Origin: Comamonas sp. B21-038
GTDB taxonomy: Bacteria; Pseudomonadota; Gammaproteobacteria; Burkholderiales; Burkholderiaceae_C
NCBI RefSeq assembly: GCF_022387135.1
Contig: NZ_CP092462.1
Coordinates: 2,418,001-2,482,000, forward strand
Reading direction: 5' to 3'
Length of the DNA: 64,000 nucleotides
The notes under the pieces are model-generated. The model was given only the letters and a program-made list of their open reading frames with translations. It had not been told where the DNA came from and ran no database searches. Position numbers and translations under genes: made by a program. Positions 8,722 through 16,390 of this stretch are shown here, piece after piece; position 1 is the stretch's first letter; each line of letters starts with the position of its first letter.

Positions 8722-8773
8722 GGTGTGCTCCTGTGACTGTGGTGACGGTCAAAGGCGACCGCCTCCCGGTCCG

Positions 8774-8787
8774 GCAAGGTCCATGCC
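8774..8787 (-). promoter_or_regulatory. Sigma-54 -24/-12 promoter of the Gly/Ser-rich secreted protein
   Basis: On the minus strand this reads GGCATGGACCTTGC, a full match to GGCAYR-N4-TTGC. It lies in the intergenic gap 8722-8808. Transcription would begin near 8762, about 41 bases before the ATG at 8721. Confidence 0.72.
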
Positions 8788-8808
8788 CAGCGGCCGTGGG
8801 ACAAGGGC

Positions 8809-9741
8809 TTAAGTGGCTGCCCGCAGCGGGCTCAGCGCCTGGGGCAGCAGTACCCACAGCGCCACCCGTCCACCGGGCTCCTCGCGCAGCCGCGCATGCC
8901 CCCCTTCGAGCGTCACCACCTGGCCGAGCAACTGCATGCCGGCGTCGTCCGCTTGCTGGGCAGGGACCCATTGCGCATCAGGCCGGGGCCCCTCGCCCAC
9001 CGCGCCGGGCGGCACCACACAGAGCATTTGCAAATGCAGGCCCACATAGGCGCCGGGCGGGATCGGCCAGCCTTCTGCAGTCTCCAGTTGGTGCACGCTC
9101 AGGCCGACACGGCTGCCAGGTTCCAGCTTGGGCCCGATGCCGGACAGCAGGCTCGCCATCGCCAGCTCCAGCGCATCTGGATCGATGCAGATCTGCAGGC
9201 CTGCAGGCGCGGCATGCAGGTCGAGGCTGGCACGTTTGCCCAACGCCAGCGCCATCACATCCTGCAGGCTGGGCAGCCAATGGCTGATGTCCATGGTCTG
9301 CCCCGGCCTGCCCTGGCTGCTGCTGAGCCGGTACAGGTGAAAGCCCAGCTTGCTCGCACAGTCGGCCGCCCGCAGCATGGCCTGCACCGGCATGTCCAGC
9401 CGGGGGTCCTGCGAGCGCCGCTCGATCAGGTAGGCGCTGTTGCTCATGATGCCCAGCTGGTTGTTCAGCTCATGGGAAAAGCGGTCGGCGACCTGGCGGT
9501 AAGCGGCTGCCCGCAATCCGGGGTCTACTGCCGTGGGCCGGCTGGCAGTTGCCGCCGCCCGCCAGCGCCAGCCCAGCAGCACGCCCAACGCCACGGCCAG
9601 CCACAGTGCCAGCCAGCCGGCCGCAGCGCGGCTGGATGTGCCTGCACCCCAGCGGTCCACCAGGGCCATCGCCGCCGCCGCACCGGCAGCGGCGGCGACG
9701 ACCAGCAGACAGACGAGCCCCGGTTTCAATGTGCTGTCCAT
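8809..9741 (-). CDS. Membrane histidine-kinase-like protein with degenerate ATPase domain
   Basis: A 310-residue protein with two N-terminal membrane helices (about 7-27 and 40-58) and a dimerisation/phospho-acceptor-like segment, FSHELNNQLGIMSNSAYLIE, with the His-Glu dyad kept. The following region aligns in outline with a HATPase domain and ends GGHARLREEPGGRVALWVLLP. The N-box Asn (LELAMASLLSGIG) and the DxGxG loop are not recognisable. It may therefore lack kinase activity or act as a phosphatase or scaffold. It is the only kinase-like gene near the orphan NtrC-type regulator and could be its partner. That pairing is an inference. Confidence 0.7.
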   Translation of the reverse strand: MDSTLKPGLVCLLVVAAAAGAAAAMALVDRWGAGTSSRAAAGWLALWLAVALGVLLGWRWRAAATASRPTAVDPGLRAAAYRQVADRFSHELNNQLGIMSNSAYLIERRSQDPRLDMPVQAMLRAADCASKLGFHLYRLSSSQGRPGQTMDISHWLPSLQDVMALALGKRASLDLHAAPAGLQICIDPDALELAMASLLSGIGPKLEPGSRVGLSVHQLETAEGWPIPPGAYVGLHLQMLCVVPPGAVGEGPRPDAQWVPAQQADDAGMQLLGQVVTLEGGHARLREEPGGRVALWVLLPQALSPLRAAT

Positions 9742-10079
9742 GCTGTGTCCTGCCCGCTTTTGCCGCCGCAGTGGGTACCGCTGCGGCTATCGCCCGTTCT
9801 TGCCGGGCCTGGCCCGCTGCTGTTGTGCATGTCTGTACCTCTTCCTAGCTTTGCCGCGCTGGCAGAAATTGCCGATGGAACCGCCATCAGACGGAAAGAT
9901 TTTCTGCAAATACGGGCATCCGGATCTGCGCTGCGGGCCGTTTTCGCCGCAACCACCGCGCCGGTCCCCACTGCCTCTGCAGTTTGCGCTCCCGGCGGCA
10001 TGCAGGCCCGCCCCCACTGCGCCACTGGGCATGATCATTGCATTGACGGCTGTGTTTAGCTTCACCACAAGGAATGCAC
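9742..10079. other. Divergent intergenic region between kinase-like gene and rpoN
   Basis: This 338-bp gap separates the leftward kinase-like gene from rightward rpoN. Apart from the sigma-54 element at 10028-10041, I see no gene. Open frames here have no ribosome binding site and no recognisable domain. No sigma-54-like element was found pointing toward 9741. Confidence 0.45.
10028..10041 (+). promoter_or_regulatory. Sigma-54 -24/-12 promoter in front of rpoN
   Basis: Reads GGCATGATCATTGC, a full match to GGCAYR-N4-TTGC, with GG and GC exactly 10 bases apart. Start of transcription is predicted near 10053, with a 27-base leader to ATG 10080. It implies that this sigma-54 gene is transcribed by sigma-54 holoenzyme, possibly its own product. 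Confidence 0.72.
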
Positions 10080-11456
10080 ATGGGCTCCATGCTATTGCGC
10101 GCCGACACGCACCAGTCCCAGACCCTGTCACCACGGCTGCAGCGGGCGGTGCAGATGCTGCAGATGTCGTCGCTCGAATTTTCGGCGCTGCTGCGGCACA
10201 AGATCGACGAAAACCCGTTTCTCGAAGAGCCCGATGACAGCGAGGAACAGGAGCCCAGTGTGGTGCTGCATGATGCGGCGGCCGACGACCGGCTGATGTG
10301 GACCGCTGAGCCGGGCCTGGGCGCCCAGGTCAGTGCCGGGCTCGAGCCGTCGGCGATGGACCTGGCCGCCAGCCCGGTCAGCCTGGCCATGCACCTGCAC
10401 AGCCAGCTCAACGTGATGCCGTTGAATCCCAGAGACCTGTGTGCGGCGCGCGCCATTGTCGAGTCGCTGGACGATGACGGCTATCTTCGCACGCCGCTCG
10501 AGGACCTGTTGGCGCTGCTGCCCGCCAGCCCTGCACTCGAGATGGACGAGCTGCTGGTGGCACTGCGCCTGGTGCAATCGCTGGAGCCCGCCGGCACGGC
10601 CGCCCGCAATGTTGGCGAATGCCTGGCGCTGCAGTGCGAGACGATTGCCGATCCGGAAGTACGCGCGCTGGCGCTGGCGATGGTGCAGGACCATCTGCGC
10701 GCGCTGGCGTCCCATGATGTGGCCAAACTGTCCCGGCAGCTGAAAAAAGGCCGCTGTGACATCGAGCGGGCGATGGATGCCATCAAGCGCTTCAACCCGC
10801 ACCCCGGCTGGGCCTATGGCGCCCAGCAGGTGGACTACATCGTGCCGGATGTGATCGTGCAGCGCAGCGGTGCGCACTGGCATGTGCAGCTCAACCCCGC
10901 AGCGATGCCCCGGGTGCGGATGAACCGGGTCTATGAAAGCCTGTTCCAGCGCCACCGGCAACGCGGCCATGCCGATCTGGGCGAGCATCTGCAGGATGCC
11001 CGCTGGACCTTGCGCAACGTCGAGCAGCGCTGCGCGACGATCCTGGATGTTGCGCAGGCGCTGGTGCGGCGCCAGCACCGCTTTCTGGAGTTTGGCGCGA
11101 TGGCGATGAAGCCGCTGATGCTGCGCGAAATTGCGCAGGAGCTGGGCATCCATGAATCCACCGTCTCGCGTGTCACCAACAACAAGTACATCGCCACGCC
11201 CCAGGGCGTGTTCGAGCTCAAGCATTTTTTCTCTCGCCCGTTGCTGAGCGCCAGTGGCAAGACCTGTTCGGCCACCGCGATCCGCGAGGTGATTGCCGAG
11301 TTGATCGCTGCAGAAAACCCGTTGCAGCCGCTGTCGGATGCCGACATCACCCGCCAATTGGCCGCGCAAGGCCTGGTCGTGGCCCGCCGTACGGTGACCA
11401 AGTACCGGCAGCTGCTGCGGCTGGAGCCGGTGGAAAAGCGCCGGCGCCACAGCTGA
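10080..11456 (+). CDS. rpoN: RNA polymerase sigma-54 factor
   Basis: Alternative sigma factor for -24/-12 promoters. Region I, which contacts activators, is SQTLSPRLQRAVQMLQMSSLEF, followed by a short acidic region II (EEPDDSEEQE). The core-binding domain follows, then a helix-turn-helix (QELGIHESTVSRVTNNKY) and the RpoN box ARRTVTKYR. ATG 10080 is preferred over 10074 because AAGGA at 10069-10073 abuts the latter. The 458 residues are slightly short for the family. Its placement inside an envelope island with its own activator, rather than in an lptB/hpf setting, suggests a second, specialised copy. The housekeeping copy would lie elsewhere. Confidence 0.93.
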   Translation: MGSMLLRADTHQSQTLSPRLQRAVQMLQMSSLEFSALLRHKIDENPFLEEPDDSEEQEPSVVLHDAAADDRLMWTAEPGLGAQVSAGLEPSAMDLAASPVSLAMHLHSQLNVMPLNPRDLCAARAIVESLDDDGYLRTPLEDLLALLPASPALEMDELLVALRLVQSLEPAGTAARNVGECLALQCETIADPEVRALALAMVQDHLRALASHDVAKLSRQLKKGRCDIERAMDAIKRFNPHPGWAYGAQQVDYIVPDVIVQRSGAHWHVQLNPAAMPRVRMNRVYESLFQRHRQRGHADLGEHLQDARWTLRNVEQRCATILDVAQALVRRQHRFLEFGAMAMKPLMLREIAQELGIHESTVSRVTNNKYIATPQGVFELKHFFSRPLLSASGKTCSATAIREVIAELIAAENPLQPLSDADITRQLAAQGLVVARRTVTKYRQLLRLEPVEKRRRHS

Positions 11457-11476
11457 AGCGGCAATAGGAATGGCAA

Positions 11477-11503
11477 TGCCCCCGCCCATCACAGGCGGGG
11501 GCA
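11477..11503. terminator. Hairpin between convergent genes (possible bidirectional terminator)
   Basis: A perfect 10-bp stem, TGCCCCCGCC and GGCGGGGGCA, with a 7-base loop sits between the rpoN stop and the stop of the leftward Gln/Gly/Tyr-rich gene. It has no clear T-run on either side, so termination may need other factors. Position and stem strength are the support. Confidence 0.55.
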
Positions 11504-11526
11504 GCGTTCAGACCGCGAAGCCGGGT

Positions 11527-12543
11527 TTACTTGCTGGTCTTGCCGCCGGACGCCGAGCCGCTCTGGCCGGTCGACAAGGTACCGCTGTCCTTGCCACTGC
11601 TCGTGCTGCCACCGGCACTGCTGCCGGCGCCGGAGTCCGCACTGCCACTGGTGCCCGCGCTGGAGCCGCCACCGGTGCTGGCGCTGGTGTTGCCGGCGGT
11701 GCTGCCGCTGCCGGTACTGCCACCCCGTTGGCCGCCCTGGCCTGCGCGCTGGCTGCGCCACTGGGAGAACTCATCGGAGAACTTCTTGTAGCGGTCGTTG
11801 CGCCAGGAGCGGTAATCCTCGTCGAGCGCGTGGAGTTGCTCATCGCGCCACTGGTGGTAGTCGGGGTCGTAGTGCTCTTGCTGGTGGCGCCCACCTTGCT
11901 GTCCCTGGCGGGAGTAGGTCTGCCCGCCCTGACCCTGGCTGTCGTAGCTGCGGCCAAAGTCCTGCGGGCCGCCGCCGGGAAAACCGCCCTGGTAGCTGCC
12001 CTGCGAGCCCCCTTGGTAGCCGCCCTGCGAGCCCTGGTAGTTCCCCTGGTAGCCACCCTGGCCACCCTGGCGTCCGCCGCGTGAGAAGTCCTGGTCGTCA
12101 TAGAAGCCACGCTGGCCGGAGCTGGAGCCATAGCCTTGCGAATAGCCACCGCCGCCCGTACTGCCCTGGTAGCCCCCGCCCCAGGCCTCGCCGCCTTGAC
12201 CGCGCCCTGGCTGGCCGCGCCCCTGCGAACCGCGTCCATAGCCACGGTCATAGTCGTCCTGGTAGCCGCCTGAAGCGCCGCGTCCATAGCCGCCCTCACC
12301 GCCGTAGCTGCCGCCTTGCTGCTCGCCCCGGTAGCCGCCTTGCTGTTCGCCCCGGTAGCCGCCTTGCTGCTCGTTCTGGTAGCCGCCTTGCTGTTGCTCG
12401 GACCGCCAGTCACCCTGGCCGCTGCCACCGGATGGGCGGCGGTAGTCTTCCTGGCTGCGCCCACCGCCTTGCTGCCGGTCTTCCATGTCCTGCTGCATCT
12501 GGCGGCGTGCACTTTGGCGGCCGTTGTCGTCATGCTGTGTCAT
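11527..12543 (-). CDS. Gln/Gly/Tyr-rich repeat protein, SWFGD-like charged segment
   Basis: A 338-residue, probably disordered cytoplasmic protein with no signal peptide. Residues about 1-210 are rich in Q, G, Y, S and R, with repeats of EQQGGYRG and many QGGY units, a prion-like composition. Residues about 225-265 form a charged helical segment (DPDYHQWRDEQLHALDEDY then RSWRNDRYKKFSDEFSQWR) resembling one I associate with Burkholderiales proteins annotated SWFGD domain. The tail is Ser/Gly/Thr-rich. A full-match sigma-54 element lies about 45 bases beyond the leader. Function unknown; condensate or protectant roles are speculation. Confidence 0.75.
   Translation of the reverse strand: MTQHDDNGRQSARRQMQQDMEDRQQGGGRSQEDYRRPSGGSGQGDWRSEQQQGGYQNEQQGGYRGEQQGGYRGEQQGGSYGGEGGYGRGASGGYQDDYDRGYGRGSQGRGQPGRGQGGEAWGGGYQGSTGGGGYSQGYGSSSGQRGFYDDQDFSRGGRQGGQGGYQGNYQGSQGGYQGGSQGSYQGGFPGGGPQDFGRSYDSQGQGGQTYSRQGQQGGRHQQEHYDPDYHQWRDEQLHALDEDYRSWRNDRYKKFSDEFSQWRSQRAGQGGQRGGSTGSGSTAGNTSASTGGGSSAGTSGSADSGAGSSAGGSTSSGKDSGTLSTGQSGSASGGKTSK
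12310..12405 (-). repeat. Coding tandem repeat, 24-bp unit (about 4 copies)
   Basis: Three near-identical 24-bp units (12310-12333, 12334-12357, 12358-12381) and a diverged fourth encode EQQGGYRG-type octapeptides within the Gln/Gly/Tyr-rich protein. The unit keeps frame, so copy-number change would alter length without disrupting the gene. Confidence 0.8.
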
Positions 12544-12555
12544 TGCTGAGTCCTT

Positions 12556-15372
12556 TCATGTGACATCAGGCCTCGGAGCGGGCCTGCCTGGTTCATCGGG
12601 CAATCCGCGTGCCTGCGCGGTCCCGGTGAGCTGGGCCAGCATCGGCACCAGCGCAGTAGGCAGCGCCGCCTTGGGCAGATGCGTCTGAAAGCCGGACATC
12701 AGCGCCACCAGCCGTTCGCTGGGCAGGTCGGCGCCGGTCAGGGCCACGGCGAACATGCGCTGCTCCAACGGCAGGCCGCGCTCCTCCTCCAACGCCCGAA
12801 TTTGCCGCAATACCTGCCGTCCATCCTCCTCGCCCAGCGATATATCGCAGAGCAGTGCCTGCGGCCAAGGCGCGCCATTCGCCCCACCCCGGCTTTGCAG
12901 CCAGCCGAGCGCTTGCGCACCGTCGGCAAACAACGCGGCCTCCGCGCCCTCCTGGCCGAGCAGCTGCGCCAGTGATGCGCGGGCACTGCCGCTGTCATCG
13001 ACGACCATCACCTGCAGCGCCGCCAGGCGCTGGCCGGGCTGCTGCTGCGCCTGGGGCGCGGCATCGGGGGATTCCTCCGGCGCCCGCAGCGGCAGCTCGA
13101 CCAGGTAACGCGCGCCACGCAGCGCCGTGGGCAGCTGTATCTCGAAGCGCCCGCCCTGGCGCTCAAGGGCCGAGGCCAGCACCAGCGGGTCCAGCCTGGC
13201 CGCCCCGGGGGGCGGGGCCTGGGACGGCGCTGGCGCGCGGTGGCTGCTGTCGCTCAACAGGATGCGCGCACGCTGCTGCACACGCTCCAGCCGGATTTCG
13301 ATACGCCCGCCCGGCGGGCTCGCCTGGATGGCATGCAGCGCAATGTCGGTCAGCGCCTGCGACAGCACTGCCGGGTCGCCACTGACATACAGCGGCTCGG
13401 ACGCCAGATGGGTGTACAGCTGCACCCCGCGGGCGTCGAGCGGAGCGCGAATGCCATCGACGACATTGGCCAGCAGCACCGCCAACTGGAGCGACTGGCG
13501 CAACAGGCGCCGCTCAGCCCGGTCGAACTCCTGCTTTTGCAGCTGCAGCTCCCACAGCTGCGCATACAGGCCGCGCTGCGCCAGCAGCTCGTCGTGGCGC
13601 CCCTGCTCGACGATGCGGCCCTTGTCCAGCACCAGGATCTGGTCGGCATCGACGATGGTCGAGAGCCGGTGCGCGATCACCAGCGTGGTGCGCTGCGCCG
13701 AGAGCCGGTCCAGCTGCACCTGGATGGCCTTTTCCGAGCGGGTGTCGAGCGCCGAGGTTGCCTCGTCCAGGATCATGACCGGCGCATTTTTCAGGAACGC
13801 CCGCGCAATCGCGATGCGCTGCTTTTCGCCGCCCGAGAGTTTCATGCCCCGCTCGCCTACCGGCGTGTCGTACTGCTGCGGCAGCGTGCGGATCAGCGCA
13901 TCGATCTGGGCCGCCTGTGCGGCCTGGACGATATCGGCCATGCCCGCGCCCGGGCGGCCATAGGCGATGTTGTAGGCCACGCTGTCGTTGAACAGGCTGC
14001 TGTCCTGCGGAACAATGCCGACGGCCTGGCGCAGACTGGCCAAGGTGGCCGTGCGGATATCGGTGCCATCGACCAGCACCCTGCCCTGCTGCGGATCGTA
14101 GACACGTAGCAGCAGCCGTGCCAGCGTGGATTTGCCCGAGCCGCTGCCGCCGACCACCGCCAAGGTCTGCCCTGCAGCGATGCGAAAGCTCACATCCCAG
14201 AGCACCTGCCGGCCGGGTTCATAGGAGAAATCCACATGCTCAAACACCACCTCGCCATGCGAGACCGGCAGTGGCTGCGCCTGGGGACCGTCCTGCACCT
14301 CGGGCGGCCAGGCCAGCAATTGCCGCAAGGTCTCCAGATGGGTCTGCGCGTCTCTCGCCTCGCGGAACAGAAAGCCCAGCGCATTGAGCGGCAGGCAGAT
14401 CTGGATCACATAGGCATTGAGCAGCACCAGATCGCCTACCGTGATGTGCCCCTGCAGCGCCTGCAGCCCGGCAAACACCATGACCGCGCCGACACCGGCG
14501 GCGATGATCGCGCCCTGGCCCAGGTGCAGGGCCGACAGCGCCTTCTGGCTCTCGACGCTTTGCGCCACCCACTGCAGCCGCGCGCTCCCGTAGCGTGCCA
14601 CTTCCTGCGCTTCATGCGCATGGTTGCGCACGGCCTCCTGGTTCACCAGGCTGTCCAGCAGCAGGCCGCTGGCCCGGGAGTCCATCGCATTGACCTGGCG
14701 CTGGCGCGCCACGCGGCGCCGCGTCATGACTGCGGTGTAGGCCGCATAGGCGACAAAGGTGGCGCCAATGATGGCGGTGAACCAGGCGCTGTAGGCCATC
14801 GCCAGAATCGCCACCACCGCAGCGATCTCCACCACCGTAGGCAGCAAGGTGAACAGCGCCGCCGCCAGCAAGAAACCGGCCGCTGCCGTGCCCCGCTCCA
14901 CATCGCGGATCAGCGCACCGGTCTGCATCTGCAGGTGAAAGCGCGGCCCCATGCGGTGCAGATGCGCCAGCGCGCGCTGCGCAAAATCGGCCACCGTCAC
15001 CAGCGTCACCCGCGCAAAGCACAGGTCACGCAGCTCGGTGAACAAGGTGCTGCAAAAGCGCAGCAGCGCGTAGCCGGCCAGCAGCAGCAATGGCAGCACC
15101 AGCACATGGCCGCCGCCGGGCAACAGCGGCGAGGTGCCGGGCACCACGTCGCTGACCAGGCTGCCCGGGGTGCTGAACAGGTCGATGATCTTCTTGAACA
15201 CCAGCGGCACCGCCACGCTGGCGAGCTTGGCCAGCACCAGCAGCAGCACGGCCAGCACGGTACGCCCCCGAAAACGCCAGGCGGCCTGCCACAGCTGCGC
15301 CGCCAGCGCCCAGCGCTGCGGCGGCGGCGCCTCAGCGGCAGCAGCCGGGCCTGGCGTTGCGGCCTCAACCAT
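12556..15372 (-). CDS. ABC exporter fused to degenerate HATPase-like and receiver domains
   Basis: A 938-residue protein. Residues about 20-330 form a six-helix ABC exporter membrane domain. The nucleotide-binding domain follows with Walker A GGSGSGKST (about 408), signature LSGGEKQR (about 510), Walker B MILDEATSA and H-loop IAHRLS, closest in style to Atm1/HMT-like half-transporters. After it comes a segment resembling a histidine-kinase ATPase (DIALHAIQASPPGGRIEI), but the N-box Asn and DxGxG loop are absent. The C-terminus is a receiver with VVDD, phospho-acceptor Asp about 842 in LLCDISLGEEDG, ALTG and the Lys in LPKA. ATG 15372 overlaps the MscS stop by 8 bases, so the two are coupled. 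Transport regulated by phosphorylation is an inference; the substrate is unknown. Confidence 0.88.
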   Translation of the reverse strand: MVEAATPGPAAAAEAPPPQRWALAAQLWQAAWRFRGRTVLAVLLLVLAKLASVAVPLVFKKIIDLFSTPGSLVSDVVPGTSPLLPGGGHVLVLPLLLLAGYALLRFCSTLFTELRDLCFARVTLVTVADFAQRALAHLHRMGPRFHLQMQTGALIRDVERGTAAAGFLLAAALFTLLPTVVEIAAVVAILAMAYSAWFTAIIGATFVAYAAYTAVMTRRRVARQRQVNAMDSRASGLLLDSLVNQEAVRNHAHEAQEVARYGSARLQWVAQSVESQKALSALHLGQGAIIAAGVGAVMVFAGLQALQGHITVGDLVLLNAYVIQICLPLNALGFLFREARDAQTHLETLRQLLAWPPEVQDGPQAQPLPVSHGEVVFEHVDFSYEPGRQVLWDVSFRIAAGQTLAVVGGSGSGKSTLARLLLRVYDPQQGRVLVDGTDIRTATLASLRQAVGIVPQDSSLFNDSVAYNIAYGRPGAGMADIVQAAQAAQIDALIRTLPQQYDTPVGERGMKLSGGEKQRIAIARAFLKNAPVMILDEATSALDTRSEKAIQVQLDRLSAQRTTLVIAHRLSTIVDADQILVLDKGRIVEQGRHDELLAQRGLYAQLWELQLQKQEFDRAERRLLRQSLQLAVLLANVVDGIRAPLDARGVQLYTHLASEPLYVSGDPAVLSQALTDIALHAIQASPPGGRIEIRLERVQQRARILLSDSSHRAPAPSQAPPPGAARLDPLVLASALERQGGRFEIQLPTALRGARYLVELPLRAPEESPDAAPQAQQQPGQRLAALQVMVVDDSGSARASLAQLLGQEGAEAALFADGAQALGWLQSRGGANGAPWPQALLCDISLGEEDGRQVLRQIRALEEERGLPLEQRMFAVALTGADLPSERLVALMSGFQTHLPKAALPTALVPMLAQLTGTAQARGLPDEPGRPAPRPDVT
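12600..12613 (-). promoter_or_regulatory. Sigma-54 -24/-12 promoter of the Gln/Gly/Tyr-rich protein
   Basis: On the minus strand this reads GGCACGCGGATTGC, the closest match in the window to the consensus TGGCACG-N4-TTGC. It sits in the last codons of the ABC fusion gene. Transcription would start near 12588 with a 45-base leader to ATG 12543, giving the low-complexity gene its own promoter. Confidence 0.72.
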
Positions 15373-16192
15373 GTGCTGCCTCGAGGCGCGGCACGTGCTC
15401 GGCGAAAGCCGCCGCCAGCTCACTGGACAGCTGCTCGCGGCTGGTCGATTCGGGCCAGTACCAGGCGGTCAGCTCCCACTGCGGGCTGCCGCCCGGGTTG
15501 CGCAGCAGCAGCGCGGGCGCAGGCTCGGCCAGCACCTTTGCATGGGCGCTTGCCACCTGGCGCCACAGTTGCAGCAGTGCAGCCCGGTCCGTGGCCGGCG
15601 GCACACCGGCAGTCAGCCGCAGGCGTACCGGCTCGCCCAGGTACGCGGCATTGCTGACATTCTCGACAATGAAGCGCTGGTTCGGTATCAGCACCGCGAT
15701 GTTGTCCGCCGTGACAATCGTCGTGCGCCGGGCCGATATCTCGCGCACCACGCCCTCGACGGCGCCCACTTCGACCCGGTCGCCGACCTTGATCGGACGC
15801 TCCAGCATCACGATCAGCCCGCTGATGAAGTTGCTGACGATGTTCTGCAGACCAAAACCCACGCCGACACCCACGGCCCCGGCGACAACACCCAGCGCCG
15901 ACAACTTGATGCCGACATTCTGCAGGATCAGCACCATGCCCAGCACCAGCACCAGGTAGCGCAGCACCGACGCAATCGCGATGCGGGTGCCCTCGTCCAC
16001 ATGCCAGCGCTGCGGCATATGGCGCACCAGCCAGCGCTGCATCGCGCCGGCAAACCATACCAGCAGGGTGACCAGCAGCAGCAGTTTGGCAAGGGTGCCG
16101 ACGGTGACCCGGAGGTCGCCCATCTGCACCAGCACAAAGCCGAAGATCCTGGAAAGCCAGGCCGATTGGGAAGTCAGGGTGTCCAAGAGCAT
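15365..16192 (-). CDS. MscS-family mechanosensitive channel
   Basis: Small-conductance channel of about 275 residues. Two leading membrane helices precede the pore helix, whose Gly/Ala-rich line (VVAGAVGVGVGFGLQNIVSN) is the MscS TM3 signature, then FISGLIVMLERPIKVGDRVEV of the beta domain. The start is uncertain: ATG 16192 has no clear ribosome binding site, 16264 would add 24 unlikely residues, and an internal ATG at 16123 is possible. The gene overlaps the ABC fusion gene by 8 bases, suggesting the exporter and channel are made together, perhaps for osmotic or envelope stress. Confidence 0.85.
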   Translation of the reverse strand: MLLDTLTSQSAWLSRIFGFVLVQMGDLRVTVGTLAKLLLLVTLLVWFAGAMQRWLVRHMPQRWHVDEGTRIAIASVLRYLVLVLGMVLILQNVGIKLSALGVVAGAVGVGVGFGLQNIVSNFISGLIVMLERPIKVGDRVEVGAVEGVVREISARRTTIVTADNIAVLIPNQRFIVENVSNAAYLGEPVRLRLTAGVPPATDRAALLQLWRQVASAHAKVLAEPAPALLLRNPGGSPQWELTAWYWPESTSREQLSSELAAAFAEHVPRLEAAHG

Positions 16193-16203
16193 GCCAACCG
16201 GGG

Positions 16204-16217
16204 GCAAGCGGCGTACC
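16204..16217 (-). promoter_or_regulatory. Weak sigma-54-like element, possible promoter of mscS-ABC fusion
   Basis: On the minus strand this reads GGTACGCCGCTTGC, with the same C to T change as the element at 7013. Spacing is right, but transcription would begin at about 16192, on the ATG used here. It is therefore only credible if the true start codon is downstream. Confidence 0.28.
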
Positions 16218-16249
16218 TGCCAGCCACGCCGCGCCGGGGGTGCTGGACG

Positions 16250-16264
16250 ATGCTGCGGCAGCAT
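16250..16264. promoter_or_regulatory. Palindrome, candidate activator site
   Basis: ATGCTGC-G-GCAGCAT is a perfect 7-bp inverted repeat with a 1-base centre. It lies about 105-118 bases upstream of the expected SDR transcript start, where NtrC-type activators often bind. I did not find an obvious copy at the other sigma-54 promoters. Confidence 0.25.
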
Positions 16265-16342
16265 TTACCGATGGCATGGCAGCGTTGCGGCATCGCTTAC
16301 CCGCAGCCCAGCCGGCGCTGCGGCAGCGGTGGGCAGCGTGCG

Positions 16343-16356
16343 GGCATGGCGATTGC
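16343..16356 (+). promoter_or_regulatory. Sigma-54 -24/-12 promoter of the SDR-GT9-hldC-gmhA operon
   Basis: Reads GGCATGGCGATTGC, a full match, identical over all 14 bases to the minus-strand element in front of galE at 20647. The predicted start near 16368 leaves a 23-base leader to ATG 16391. Confidence 0.75.
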
Positions 16357-16390
16357 CCAGGGATGGGAAGACTATCAATGGGAACCCAAC

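Noticed and set aside
12310..12405. Short regular repeats that could suggest a CRISPR array
   Set aside because: Units are contiguous with no spacers, keep a 24-bp frame and encode EQQGGYRG repeats.
11508..12533. A second long minus-strand frame in the Gln/Gly/Tyr-rich gene, rich in Ala/Arg/Thr
   Set aside because: It is a frame-shifted shadow of the repeat gene; only the 11527-12543 frame has a plausible start, promoter and helical segment.
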